A stretch of 64,000 nt of DNA from Desulfosporosinus youngiae DSM 17734 (lineage in GTDB: Bacteria; Bacillota; Desulfitobacteriia; Desulfitobacteriales; Desulfitobacteriaceae): the NCBI RefSeq assembly GCF_000244895.1, contig NZ_CM001441.1:2438226-2502225 (forward strand), in the 5' to 3' direction. Of the stretch, positions 26,407-35,983 are shown piece by piece (the stretch's first letter is position 1; every line of letters starts with the position of its first letter). The notes under the pieces are model-generated. The model was not told where the DNA came from and made no database searches. It worked only from the letters and a program-made list of their open reading frames with translations. The position numbers and the translations under genes were made by a program.

Positions 26407-27381
26407 ATGAGGAAAATTATTGCCTATTTAGGTTATGTATTGGGTCTGATGCTTTTGGTTTATTATGGTATAAATTATCAGGAAGAACTGCGCATCTTAG
26501 CTGGCAGAACCTTTGATCCGTTTCCATTAATGCAATTCAGTCAGGTTTATCCTCTCATGATTGGCGCATATATAGCCTTGCCGAGGTTTATAAGCAGGTT
26601 GAGAAGGAAAGGCGGGTTATCCGTTGACTGGTTACAGATCTTGATTATCGGAATCCCCACCTTGTTAATCAGCGCTTCGGGTATTCTATCTCATTATTTC
26701 CTTTCATATCCGCTTAATTCACTATTTGGACAAGTATACGTCAAGTATAATATGACGGGTATTACTTTAATTGGAGTAGTTTGCGGATACACGTTATTAA
26801 ATTCAATTGCCAGAAAAGAGATTGAACCGGACGCTGTCCCGGCTGTCAATTCTCGTATTGCCAAAATCTTTGTCCTGCTTATATTGGGGTCAACTCTGCT
26901 TTATAGTTCCTTAAGTGGATTCCTTCGTCCTTTGAAGCTTGTGGATGTTCAGGCAGATGTCGTAAAAAATGATAACCAATCCGGGTATTTAGTAAACGAT
27001 GGCAAGGATACAGTTTACTTTATACAAACAGAGCTCAATTATTGTTTGAAGTTCAAGAATATGCCTCTCCGATTGATTCGCCAATCCGGCGATGATCTGA
27101 AGATAAAGATTGAACCTAAAGAGGAATTGGCCAGTTTATTGGCGGAGGATATCTTTAAGCAACCGGATGGACGCGGGTTTAGTCGCAGTGGTAACGAGAC
27201 AGAGATAACCCTCACTTATATCATTGGTTCCATTGACCCGGAAGGAAATAATGCTAATATTCTCCCGCCTCCTCCAGAGGTTTTGGAAGAGATTAAGGCT
27301 TCTTTATATGATGCTGAATTAATCATAGAAGCTAGTGATACGGATATAAAACGATTTAATTTGTTGGATTATAAAGATTGA
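26407..27381 (+). CDS. Hypothetical membrane protein
   Basis: A 324-residue protein I do not recognise. Residues 1-175 have five or so hydrophobic segments (near 5-22, 45-60, 77-97, 114-134 and 150-167). The remaining 150 residues are polar and probably outside the membrane, beginning LVDVQADVVKNDNQSGYLVNDGKDTVYF, with a proline run ILPPPPEV near residue 287. It starts with ATG 18 bp after the MoaE-like gene and is followed after 33 bp by the GH113-like gene, so these three may be one operon. A link to cell-surface glycan work is only a guess from that neighbour. Confidence 0.65.
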   Translation: MRKIIAYLGYVLGLMLLVYYGINYQEELRILAGRTFDPFPLMQFSQVYPLMIGAYIALPRFISRLRRKGGLSVDWLQILIIGIPTLLISASGILSHYFLSYPLNSLFGQVYVKYNMTGITLIGVVCGYTLLNSIARKEIEPDAVPAVNSRIAKIFVLLILGSTLLYSSLSGFLRPLKLVDVQADVVKNDNQSGYLVNDGKDTVYFIQTELNYCLKFKNMPLRLIRQSGDDLKIKIEPKEELASLLAEDIFKQPDGRGFSRSGNETEITLTYIIGSIDPEGNNANILPPPPEVLEEIKASLYDAELIIEASDTDIKRFNLLDYKD

Positions 27382-27414
27382 ATTAACCATGAAGAACTTC
27401 GGGGGGTTAAATGG

Positions 27415-28533
27415 ATGCTTAGCAAGCTTTGGCTTCATTTGAAGCGATATAAGTTTAAGTACATTACCTTGGCGGTTTTGGTGAGCGCCATAATTTTTGC
27501 AAAAGAAGTTCTGATCGATATCGTTTATATTGAAAAGCAATATGAGAAAAATAGAATTATCACCCCTTGGGGCGAAAAGATAAAATCGGGCAATCTTTCT
27601 GTGGATTACTCCATAGAACAGGCATTGACAGATATTGAGCGTCTCGGCTTAAACACAGTTAACGTACCGGTTCAGATCGATATTCCTTCGTTGACTGCTA
27701 ATGCGGCAGTCATCAATGAAGAAAGCCAAAAGAAGGCAATTGAGCTGATTAAAAAGTTAAGACTGCGTGGAATCAATATTATTTTAGAACCCTATCCCTA
27801 TATAAGAAATGGCGAACTGTACGAAACCCAATTAGATCCCAGTAACAAAAATGAATGGTTCACGAATTGGCAGGAAGGGGTTCTTTCCCCCCTAATCCAT
27901 GATATAGCTAAGCCATATAAAGTTTATGCATTATGTATAGGATCTAATTTTGATAAGTTTGAACAGGAATCGAATTATTGGACGAATATGGTTGATTTCG
28001 TCAGAGCGGTTTATCCTGGACGAATAACGTATAAAACCAACTGGTGGTATACCGCAGAGTGGGATACCCAAAAGAACGGCTTACATAATACCTATACTGC
28101 AAAATTGAATAATCCTGTCCTGGAAAAAGTGGATTTTATTTCAGTTGCGGCGTATTTTGAACTGACGAATCAGGATATCAACACGGTTGAAAATTTGGTG
28201 AGCGCGCTTTATAGTACTCAAATTTTTAATCGACATCAAAATGTCTATGCTGAACTAAAGAGTTTATCCATGAAATGGGATAAGCCGGTGTTTTTCGGGG
28301 AACTGGGCTTTCCAAAGCGAAATAAAGGGACGATTCATCCTTGGGACCCTGAGCCTTCTAATCTAGTCAATGAGCAAGAACAGGCCAATGGTTTTCAGGC
28401 ATACAAAGAAGTATTTGAGAAAGAGAGTTGGATTTTAGGTTTTTCAGTTTTCGCTATCGGGAAAGACGATGAGTTCAAGAATTATTATCCAAGTGATCAA
28501 AGTATTCGCGTCATAAATAGTTGGTACAGATAA
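27415..28533 (+). CDS. Membrane-anchored glycoside-hydrolase-like protein (GH113-like TIM barrel)
   Basis: A 372-residue protein with one N-terminal membrane anchor (residues 15-35) and an extracellular TIM-barrel domain. It resembles GH113 beta-mannanases: NTVNVPVQIDIPS near residue 80, RGINIILEPYPYIR near 122, and KPVFFGELGFPKRNKG near residue 292 with the nucleophile Glu. At the acid/base strand it reads ALCIGSNFDKFE (residue about 173), where active members have Glu after a small residue; here Ser-Asn is found. It may be a catalytically altered or binding-only member. GGGGGG ribosome site 8 bp upstream; follows the membrane gene closely. Confidence 0.65.
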   Translation: MLSKLWLHLKRYKFKYITLAVLVSAIIFAKEVLIDIVYIEKQYEKNRIITPWGEKIKSGNLSVDYSIEQALTDIERLGLNTVNVPVQIDIPSLTANAAVINEESQKKAIELIKKLRLRGINIILEPYPYIRNGELYETQLDPSNKNEWFTNWQEGVLSPLIHDIAKPYKVYALCIGSNFDKFEQESNYWTNMVDFVRAVYPGRITYKTNWWYTAEWDTQKNGLHNTYTAKLNNPVLEKVDFISVAAYFELTNQDINTVENLVSALYSTQIFNRHQNVYAELKSLSMKWDKPVFFGELGFPKRNKGTIHPWDPEPSNLVNEQEQANGFQAYKEVFEKESWILGFSVFAIGKDDEFKNYYPSDQSIRVINSWYR

Positions 28534-28581
28534 GCAGTAATAGAATGTGGAATTTGCTTTTTGCACTTGAAATATAAAGGG

Positions 28582-28633
28582 AAAGGTGTTAGCATGGATG
28601 CAAGTATGTACTTGCATCCATGCTAACACCTTT
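28582..28633. repeat. 52-bp perfect inverted repeat before the TetR gene
   Basis: Two 25-base arms are exact reverse complements around a 2-base centre. The inner part reads TGCAAGTA-TG-TACTTGCA. It ends 14 bp before the TetR start and only 1-2 bases before its ribosome site. It could be a TetR operator, a terminator for the upstream gene, or an RNA switch over the ribosome site. Confidence 0.7.
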
Positions 28634-28647
28634 GGGGAGGTTTTTCG

Positions 28648-29259
28648 GTGGAAAATTTTGAGCTAAAAAATCCTTTAGACAATAACCTAAGCGCGAAAAT
28701 AGTTGAAGCAGCCAGACAATTATTTATGGAGAATGGTTTTAAAGGGACCACTACAAAAATGATTGCTCAAACAGCAGGAGTTAATGAGGTAACTCTATTT
28801 AGGCATTTCAAAAGCAAAGAAGGAATCTTTCTGGAAATATCTAAGGAGATTACGAATTATAGTCACTCAAAACTTAAGAGTATTGTTCGAAGTAATCTTT
28901 CGCCGGAAGAAATGTTCTTTCAATTTGGAATGGAACTCTATCAACGTATTGTGGAAAGTAAAGGTGTATTAATCGTCGCTATCATCGAATCAAAAAAGAG
29001 ATCTGAATTAAGCAAAAATGTAACTAAAACCTTTAAAACAATGATCGAGATTCTAGAGGAAAAACTAACTGATTTATATCACGAGGGAAAACTTAAAGAA
29101 AATGACTTTTTCATTGCCGCACTGATGTATGTGGAATCTCTCATCGGGCTGTTTGTGGTTCAGAGCAGACTTGAAGGAGAGATGATTCCTGTTGATATTG
29201 AGAGATTATGCAGAAGTGCTTCAAAGATTTTTTTAGACGGATTATTATTGGAACGCTAA
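28648..29259 (+). CDS. TetR/AcrR family transcriptional regulator
   Basis: A 203-residue one-component regulator. The N-terminal HTH is typical: KIVEAARQLFMENGFKGTTTKMIAQTAGVNEVTLFRHFKSKEGIF (residues 17-62). The C-terminal ligand domain is helical and unremarkable. The start is GTG with GGGGAGG 7 bp upstream, directly after a 52-bp palindrome that is its probable operator. It precedes the RND efflux genes by 123 bp on the same strand and is the likely repressor of that pump. Confidence 0.9.
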   Translation: MENFELKNPLDNNLSAKIVEAARQLFMENGFKGTTTKMIAQTAGVNEVTLFRHFKSKEGIFLEISKEITNYSHSKLKSIVRSNLSPEEMFFQFGMELYQRIVESKGVLIVAIIESKKRSELSKNVTKTFKTMIEILEEKLTDLYHEGKLKENDFFIAALMYVESLIGLFVVQSRLEGEMIPVDIERLCRSASKIFLDGLLLER

Positions 29260-29382
29260 AGCTACATAACGTTGTTTTAACTGCCCTTTTTTGCTATCTC
29301 CGGGAAACCAGAGTTGTTTTTACCGTCAACTGCTTTGTTCAGTGAGTTGTCTGCAATCTCATCATTAAAAGAGGTGGATTTT

Positions 29383-30621
29383 GTGAAAAAGGTGGTTTGC
29401 TTCAGTGTTTTAATTATTTCCTTACTTGTTATGACTGGAGGATGCGCAGATTTTCAAAATCGCGAATTTGAAACCGATTCAAGTGTGAAGATCGTGAAAA
29501 CTGAATTGGCGAAATTGGTTGAGGTTGAGGATAAGCTTGAGCTTTCTGCTATGCTGCAACCGATAGAAGAGGCGGTTCTGTCCTTTGAAGTGCCGGGAAA
29601 AATTATCGCTTTGGAAAAACAGGAGAGCGACAACCTGGAAAGCGGGGATGTTATTGCCAGATTGGACTCCAGTCAATATGAAATTAACGCGGAAATTGCC
29701 AAAGCTTCCCTTGACCAGGCCAGGGCAAATTTTAACCAGGCTGTAAATGGTTCAAGAGACCAGGAAAAGGAAACTGCCAAAGCAGCCTATGACAAAGCGA
29801 GTGTTGTCTATCAAAAAGCTCTGGATGATTCCAAAAGAGTGGAAGCTTTATTAAAAGCGGGTGCAGTTTCGCAAAGTGATTATGAAAATGCCCAAATGGG
29901 CCTAAGTGTGTCGGAAAGTGACTTGAGGACAGCAAAAGCGGCCTATGAAATGGCCATTGAGGGTGCTCGGGATGAACTAAAGGAAGTGGCACAAGCGGGG
30001 TATAAGCTGGCAGAAGAAAATGGCAACCAAGCAAAGCTCGCTTTAGAAAGAACTGTACTTAAGGCACCCTTTCCGGGTACTGTGTTAAATAAATTAGCTG
30101 CAAATGGTCAACTTGTAGCAGCAGGAACTCCGGTTTTTCGTTTTGGAAATATCGATTTACTTAAGCTTACACTCCCGGTTCCTGACAATAGTATTAGGGA
30201 TTGGAAAAAAGGGGATACAGTTACGGTTAGCCTGTATGGCAAAGAGAAACAAGGCACGGTAACTAATATTTTATCGGCAACCAATGTCATGACAGGAACT
30301 ATCGGGGTTGAAGTTACCATAGAAAATATGGAACATGATTGGCTTCCCGGTCAGGTGGCAGTTTGCAGCCATGTCACTCAGGCTCGCAAATCAATATTCT
30401 TGCCTGTGGAATCCCTGCGAAGCTTAAACGGAAAAAATCCTTATGTATATATTGTTAGAAATGGAAAAAGCATTAAGCAAGAAGTAACGATTGGAGAGAT
30501 GAAAGATAATAAGATTCAGATTCTCTCTCCCCTCGATGAAGGGACAGAAGTGATCGTCAGTGGGGTGGATGACCTTTTTGATGGAGCTCAGGTTAAGGTA
30601 ACCGGGGGTGGGGATCTGTGA
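29383..30621 (+). CDS. RND efflux adaptor protein (membrane fusion protein)
   Basis: A 412-residue HlyD/AcrA-type adaptor. The GTG start has GAGGTGG 5 bp upstream, and the N-terminus is a lipoprotein-like signal ending MTGGC (Cys near residue 24). A lipoyl/barrel-sandwich half (EEAVLSFEVPGKIIALEKQESDNLESGDVIARLDSSQYE), a long alpha-helical hairpin rich in Ala and Lys (residues about 105-210), and the return half (LKAPFPGTVLNKLAANGQLV) follow in the expected order. It overlaps the RND transporter gene by 4 bp. In a single-membrane cell it would link the pump to the wall side; the absence of an outer-membrane channel gene is expected. Confidence 0.9.
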   Translation: MKKVVCFSVLIISLLVMTGGCADFQNREFETDSSVKIVKTELAKLVEVEDKLELSAMLQPIEEAVLSFEVPGKIIALEKQESDNLESGDVIARLDSSQYEINAEIAKASLDQARANFNQAVNGSRDQEKETAKAAYDKASVVYQKALDDSKRVEALLKAGAVSQSDYENAQMGLSVSESDLRTAKAAYEMAIEGARDELKEVAQAGYKLAEENGNQAKLALERTVLKAPFPGTVLNKLAANGQLVAAGTPVFRFGNIDLLKLTLPVPDNSIRDWKKGDTVTVSLYGKEKQGTVTNILSATNVMTGTIGVEVTIENMEHDWLPGQVAVCSHVTQARKSIFLPVESLRSLNGKNPYVYIVRNGKSIKQEVTIGEMKDNKIQILSPLDEGTEVIVSGVDDLFDGAQVKVTGGGDL

Positions 30622-33600
30622 TTGAGTATTTGATCAAGAAACGCAAGATCACCCTGCTGTTCTTTGTAATGCTGGTTGTCTATGGATTGACAACTTTTTT
30701 TCAGCTAGCTCATCAAGAACAACCGGATATTGTCGTTGACACTGCAATGGTTCTTACGGTATATCCGGGCGCATCACCGGAGAAAGTCGAGCAGACGGTT
30801 ACCAAAAAGATTGAAGAGAAAATTAATGAAATACAGGGACTAAAGTCAATAACTTCACAGTCCAATCCTCAATACTCAAAAATCGTTGTTGAACTCCAAG
30901 AAGGGGTGGATCCAAAGGAAAAATGGAACGAGCTGCGCAATAAAGTTAAAGATGTAGAAAGCAGCCTTCCGTCTGACTGTAAGCAACCGGAAATAAACGA
31001 TGATTTAAGCAAAACGTTTATTGAAACCTTTGCAGTGACTGCCGGCTCCTATCCAGATGTCTATGATTTGAGAGATACCCTGAAAATCTGGAAGGATCAA
31101 CTTAGAACTCTTCCCAATGTGGCAGATGTAAGCATAATGGGCCTTCCGGATCAGGAAATTAGAATCGATGTTGATACCCACAAAATTAATCAGCTGGAAA
31201 TTCCTTGGACTCAAGTGGCAGGTGCAGTGAAAAAGGAAATTGAAAGAACTCCGTTAGGAGATATTGAGCAGGAAGACAGGCTTTATCAGCTCAAAGTCAA
31301 AGATAACCACGACCCCGAAGCCCTCTATGATACAGTTGTCGCTATGAATAAGGAGGGTATTCCCGTATACCTCAGGGATGTTGCAACTATTACTTTAGCT
31401 CATGAAAAAGAGGAGTCGTTAGTCAGCTTTAACGGCAAACCGGCAATTTCCATCAGTGTTCAGGGGGAAATTGGCAGTGACGTTCCCAGCATGCGAAAAA
31501 ATGTGGATGAAATGATGAAGAGATTAGAGAAACAACTGCCTCCGGGGGCTCTGCTTAATCATGTCTATTCTCAAAACGAACGGATTGATGATCTCTTCTC
31601 AGATCTTACTATAGAGGTATTGCTTGCTGTAGCAGCTGTCCTGCTGGTTTGCTCTTTAGGATTGAACTTGGTTACTTCCTTCATCATTGCCTTGGCAATT
31701 CCGATCTCCTTATCCATGGGATTGATGTTAACACCAAACCTGAATATTACCTTGAATTTAGTATCCATTGCCGCTTTAATCATCGTCTTGGGGATATTAG
31801 TTGATGATGCAGTTGTCGTTAATGACAATATTGAGAGAAGACTTGTGGAGCTGGGGGAGCCCCCTTTACTGGCCGTTGTCAAAGGAACAAATGAAGTGTT
31901 TATTTCAATCCTTACCGCCACTACTGCAACCATCTTTGCCTTTGGCCCCATTGCCTTTTTGCAGGGCAATGTCGGTCAATTTATCAGGCCCCTTCCGATA
32001 ATTATTAGCCTATCTATGATTTCTTCAATGGCCATGTCTCTGACGATTGTTCCTATCTTTAGGCACTGGAGAGCTGAAAAGCTGACTGAGTTTCCATCCC
32101 GACTCACCCAAAGCAATGGCTTTTTGGGAAATCAGCTTGACAGACTAGCCGTTTGGTATGCAGATAAACTCATGCCTCAAATTTTGAAAAAGCCCATGAA
32201 GGTTGGTTTAATAGCTGTGCTGATCAGTACCCTGGCCTATGGCCTATTTCCCTTGCTTCCAGTACAGCTTTTTCCTAATTCTGTTCGAGGGGAAATGTTG
32301 ATTGATGTAAGAATGCCCAAAGGAGAAAGTCTTAAGGGTACCAATCAAAAAGTTCAGGAAATTGCTGACTGGGTTCAAAAACAGGAAGGCATTATTCTCG
32401 TGAACACTTATGCAGGGGATAGTGCACCGTCAATGTTTAGAGGGGACTTGTCCATAGGCAAAGGCAATAATATTGCTCAGATTGTGGTGAGAATTGATAC
32501 GGAAGAGAAATGCACTGAAGAATTGGTGCAGGAGTGGAATGCCAAGTTCAATGAAATGTATCCGGGAATTCGTATCTTAGCTAAAGAGATAAAGTTTGGA
32601 CCGCCAATTGGCGCTCCCATTGATATCAGAATATACGGAGAGGATCTGCAGGTTCTTCAAACTCTGGAAGATGAAGTAAAAGATTGTCTGCTGAAATATC
32701 CCGGAGCTGTTAATATCAATGGTTCTATCGGCCAAGATACAACAGGAATCGAATTGACCATCAATAAGGCTCAGATGAATCAAAACTTGGTCAAATATGA
32801 TGATCTTACAAAAACTTTAAGATTAGCTACAGAAGGCATTGAGGTCAGTGAATTTGACAATGGCCAGGATTTGATTAGTATTATGATGTATTCAGATAAG
32901 TCGAAGGCAGAGCCGATGCTGGTATTCGACAGATTATACGTTCCGAATGCTAATGGAAAGCTGATCCCTTTAAAGGAAATTGCCCAGATGGAAACGTCCT
33001 TTAGCCTTAACACTGTGCCAAGGAGAAACTTGAGCAGACTGGCAGAGGTGACTTGCGACTTAGATGGGGTTACAGCAACAGCGGCAATGGAGAAAATCAA
33101 ACCGCTGATGGAAGGCATTGAACTTCCGGAGGGATACACGTTGGAGTTCGGCGGGGAAACCTCCGAGCAGACGGACATATTTACGGATATGGGCAGGCTA
33201 ATGATTGTGGCCATTTTCTTAATTCTCATTGTCATCGCCATGCAATTTTACTCACTGAGTCTTCCTATTCTGGTGATGAGTACGGTTTATCTGGCCTTTG
33301 CAGGAAGTATGATTGGACTACTGATTACGAGGACGCCCTTTGGCTTTGGCTCAGTCATGGGCTTAATATGTCTCGTAGGGATTGTTGTAAGGAATGGGAT
33401 TGTGTTAATAGAATTCATCGAGAATGAACGACATGCCGGAGTGACTCTGGAGCAGGCTGTCATTAATGCCGGCAGAGCACGCTTGAAGCCAGTCTTATTA
33501 ACTGCCGGCACTGCTATAGCTGGCTTATTATCCCTGGCAACAGGTAAAGAGCTGATGTTTAGAGCCTTAGCTATAACTATCATTGCAGGACTTTTCTATT

Positions 33601-33707
33601 CTACGATCATGACCTTGGTCATTGTTCCGTCTTTCTATACAGTGCTGGCTAAATGGAAGGAAAAACGCAATATAAACCAAAACCAAAAGATGCTTGAAAG
33701 AGTTTAA
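30618..33707 (+). CDS. RND efflux transporter (AcrB/HAE family)
   Basis: A 1029-residue inner-membrane pump with the standard duplicated design: one N-terminal membrane helix, a large extracytoplasmic loop (residues about 35-330), a six-helix bundle, a second loop and a final helix bundle. The proton-relay Asp pair is visible in VLGILVDDAVVVNDNIERRL near residue 395, and the second half has GLICLVGIVVRNGIVLIEFIE. It starts with GTG overlapping the adaptor stop. The substrate is unknown; drugs or fatty-acid-like compounds are common for this clade. Confidence 0.92.
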   Translation: MIEYLIKKRKITLLFFVMLVVYGLTTFFQLAHQEQPDIVVDTAMVLTVYPGASPEKVEQTVTKKIEEKINEIQGLKSITSQSNPQYSKIVVELQEGVDPKEKWNELRNKVKDVESSLPSDCKQPEINDDLSKTFIETFAVTAGSYPDVYDLRDTLKIWKDQLRTLPNVADVSIMGLPDQEIRIDVDTHKINQLEIPWTQVAGAVKKEIERTPLGDIEQEDRLYQLKVKDNHDPEALYDTVVAMNKEGIPVYLRDVATITLAHEKEESLVSFNGKPAISISVQGEIGSDVPSMRKNVDEMMKRLEKQLPPGALLNHVYSQNERIDDLFSDLTIEVLLAVAAVLLVCSLGLNLVTSFIIALAIPISLSMGLMLTPNLNITLNLVSIAALIIVLGILVDDAVVVNDNIERRLVELGEPPLLAVVKGTNEVFISILTATTATIFAFGPIAFLQGNVGQFIRPLPIIISLSMISSMAMSLTIVPIFRHWRAEKLTEFPSRLTQSNGFLGNQLDRLAVWYADKLMPQILKKPMKVGLIAVLISTLAYGLFPLLPVQLFPNSVRGEMLIDVRMPKGESLKGTNQKVQEIADWVQKQEGIILVNTYAGDSAPSMFRGDLSIGKGNNIAQIVVRIDTEEKCTEELVQEWNAKFNEMYPGIRILAKEIKFGPPIGAPIDIRIYGEDLQVLQTLEDEVKDCLLKYPGAVNINGSIGQDTTGIELTINKAQMNQNLVKYDDLTKTLRLATEGIEVSEFDNGQDLISIMMYSDKSKAEPMLVFDRLYVPNANGKLIPLKEIAQMETSFSLNTVPRRNLSRLAEVTCDLDGVTATAAMEKIKPLMEGIELPEGYTLEFGGETSEQTDIFTDMGRLMIVAIFLILIVIAMQFYSLSLPILVMSTVYLAFAGSMIGLLITRTPFGFGSVMGLICLVGIVVRNGIVLIEFIENERHAGVTLEQAVINAGRARLKPVLLTAGTAIAGLLSLATGKELMFRALAITIIAGLFYSTIMTLVIVPSFYTVLAKWKEKRNINQNQKMLERV

Positions 33708-33777
33708 AGTATTCGGAGGGTTTTACAAACGTTAATTTTTTTATAGCCCAACAGTCATTATCCTGTCAAAAGTTACA

Positions 33778-33807
33778 TTAGCCCGGAGATTAAACTCTCC
33801 GGGCTAA
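33778..33807 (+). terminator. Hairpin after the RND operon (duplicated terminator)
   Basis: Stem TTAGCCCGGAGA / TCTCCGGGCTAA, the same stem as the terminator of the FAD oxidase gene at 57397-57425. It is part of a larger duplicated segment. Confidence 0.7.
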
Positions 33808-33813
33808 TGCTAT

Positions 33814-33957
33814 TCCCCATTCCAATTCGACGAAGGGGCCATATTCCGTCCGGTTCCATGTTCAGCTTTCAGTGAGCCATTGTATTTCTTAACAACCAGT
33901 TCATTAACTTCCTTCATCTGTCCCGAATACTGATTGATTTCTAAAAAGAAGTCGAGC
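33814..33957 (-). pseudogene. Fragment of a duplicated FAD/Fe-S oxidase gene
   Basis: About 130 bp here match 58829-58958 inside the FAD/Fe-S oxidase gene at very high identity, reading in reverse NELVVKKYNGSLKAEHGTG. One base is missing in the ...GRNMAP region relative to the intact gene, giving a frameshift, and the fragment lacks both ends. Directly before it, 33768-33813 matches the 3' terminator flank of the same gene (57378-57432), so 1.4 kb between the two segments was lost. The remaining bases to 34186 hold nothing I can recognise. Confidence 0.85.
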
Positions 33958-34186
33958 AACGGTTCTATGCTTCGACAGAATAAACCACTCTGGCGTGCTA
34001 AGATTATCGTAAATAAGTAAGAACGGGAGAATAGTGATAATTTTTAATTTTAACAAGTATCATGAACAGAACCTAAATTAGTGAAGAGACTTTTAAAGCA
34101 AGTTAGATCGACTAAATTAGGCAAAAGGCTTTGGGTAATTACTCAACTATAGCATTTTATACCGTTATAAAAGATAGGGGAATGAT

Positions 34187-35983
34187 ATGGAACAGCAATT
34201 GAAAAAATTACAAACCGAACTCCTGCAATTAAATGAGCGGGTTGCCTTTCTTGAAAAACAAGTCGGGTTTTCTCAGTCAAGTGATTCAAAACAACAAATC
34301 CCGGCGCGAAGCCCTCGCCCTCCGGAGACAAAACCGATACCCCGGAAAAGACCCTTTTTCCCGGAGGGGATGAGCGAGGAAAAACTGGCCGGAACCTGGT
34401 TTAATCGCTTGGGGATTCTGGCTATCTTATTGGCGGTCGCTTTCTTCCTTAAATGGTCCTTCGATAACCATCTGGTTGGGGAGCTGGGACGCATTGTCAT
34501 TGGCCTCATCTTAGGCTTAGCATTCCTGGGAACCGGCGAATATTTTCAACGCAAAAAATTTCAAGCCTATGGTCAGGGTTTCACTGGTGGCGGGATAGCC
34601 ATCCTATATTTCTCTATTTTTGCGGCTTTTACTTTTTACCATTTGCTTACACAGCCCATTGCCTTTGTACTGATGGTGTTGATCACCCTGGCCGCTTCCT
34701 TACTGGCAATCCGCTATGATTCTCCGGCCGTAGGAATTTTCGGCATTGTAGGCGGGTTTGCCACACCGTTCCTGTTAAGCACGGGTCAGAACAACCAGCT
34801 TATTCTGTTTACCTATATCGCCATCCTCGATGCGGGGGTGCTGCTGGTTGCCTACTTTAAAAAATGGCCGGTATTTAATTACCTTACATTTCTATTTACG
34901 TATTTTACCTTTGGCATTGTACTTGGCCACAGCCCGACTGTGAAGAATATCCGAAGCTTCGACGACGCTGTTTCTTTTTCCTACTTGACCTTGTTTTTCC
35001 TGATCTACCTGGGAATCAGCTTTACAAGGAATCTCCGCCTGAAGGAAACTTTCCTTAGAATGGACATTAGCCTGATTGTGCTTAATGCCGTCATCTATTT
35101 CGCTTTTTCATATGGCCTATTATTGAATTATTTAAAGGATTGGATTGGGTTTTGGCCGGTTTTCCTTGGGCTGATCTATCTTCTGCTGGGCACGTTCATT
35201 TATCAACGTTATACCGGAACCAGAAACCTGAGTCTGACACTCTTGGCGGTCGCTGCCGGCTTTATTACGCTTGCGGTGCCGTTGCAGTTAGATGGATACT
35301 GGGTTTCCATGGTCTGGGCAGTCGAAGCAGTAATCATTTTTTATCTGAATCTTAAAATCAATCCCATAAAAGTCCCACTAGCTAGTTTTCTAATCTTGGG
35401 GTTGTCCATCATATCCCTGTTCAGGCAACCCTTTAGAATCACCGGAAAGGAAATTTGGATTTTCATGAACAAGGCTGCGGTTAGTTATTTTATTGTAATC
35501 TTAGCCCTGGCGATTATTAGCTGGCTCTATCATAAGCAAAGCCGCAATGCCGATGCCAAAGGGAATCACTTCCTAATTTTCGGTCTGCCGCTGGCGCTGA
35601 ATCTGCTGATCATCATTTTCTTTACTAAGGAGATTAATGCTTATTATGAGTATCGCTGGCGTATGCTTGACTATCAAGGGTTAGCACTCTTGCAGCATTC
35701 TCAGGATCTGGTGCTGTCGATTATCTGGGGTTTACATGCCGCAGTTCTGGTTGCGCTGGGATTCTGGCGCCGTCTGGAAGGGATCCGTTGGTTCGGGCTC
35801 AGTTTCTTGGGTATCGTTATCTTCAAGGTATTCGTTTATGATCTTTCTAGTCTCACTCCTCCGTACCGGATCCTTTCGTTCATGGCCTTAGGCATTATCC
35901 TGCTGACAGTGTCTTGGCTCTATCATCGGTACAAAAATCAGCTTAGGGGAGAAGATGATTATGAAGACCCTACAAACCAATAA
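34187..35983 (+). CDS. DUF2339 large membrane protein
   Basis: A 598-residue protein with an N-terminal coiled-coil-like helix (residues 1-25), a proline/arginine-rich linker (about 35-60) and some 14-16 hydrophobic segments from residue 75 to the end. EEKLAGTWFNRLGILAILLAVAFFLKW and GRIVIGLILGLAFLGTGEY are the DUF2339 entry motif. ATG with GGGGAA upstream. It overlaps the DUF3999 gene by 23 bp; the two families regularly occur together. The function is unknown, and a role in cell-envelope biology is only suggested by the topology and partner. Confidence 0.9.
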   Translation: MEQQLKKLQTELLQLNERVAFLEKQVGFSQSSDSKQQIPARSPRPPETKPIPRKRPFFPEGMSEEKLAGTWFNRLGILAILLAVAFFLKWSFDNHLVGELGRIVIGLILGLAFLGTGEYFQRKKFQAYGQGFTGGGIAILYFSIFAAFTFYHLLTQPIAFVLMVLITLAASLLAIRYDSPAVGIFGIVGGFATPFLLSTGQNNQLILFTYIAILDAGVLLVAYFKKWPVFNYLTFLFTYFTFGIVLGHSPTVKNIRSFDDAVSFSYLTLFFLIYLGISFTRNLRLKETFLRMDISLIVLNAVIYFAFSYGLLLNYLKDWIGFWPVFLGLIYLLLGTFIYQRYTGTRNLSLTLLAVAAGFITLAVPLQLDGYWVSMVWAVEAVIIFYLNLKINPIKVPLASFLILGLSIISLFRQPFRITGKEIWIFMNKAAVSYFIVILALAIISWLYHKQSRNADAKGNHFLIFGLPLALNLLIIIFFTKEINAYYEYRWRMLDYQGLALLQHSQDLVLSIIWGLHAAVLVALGFWRRLEGIRWFGLSFLGIVIFKVFVYDLSSLTPPYRILSFMALGIILLTVSWLYHRYKNQLRGEDDYEDPTNQ

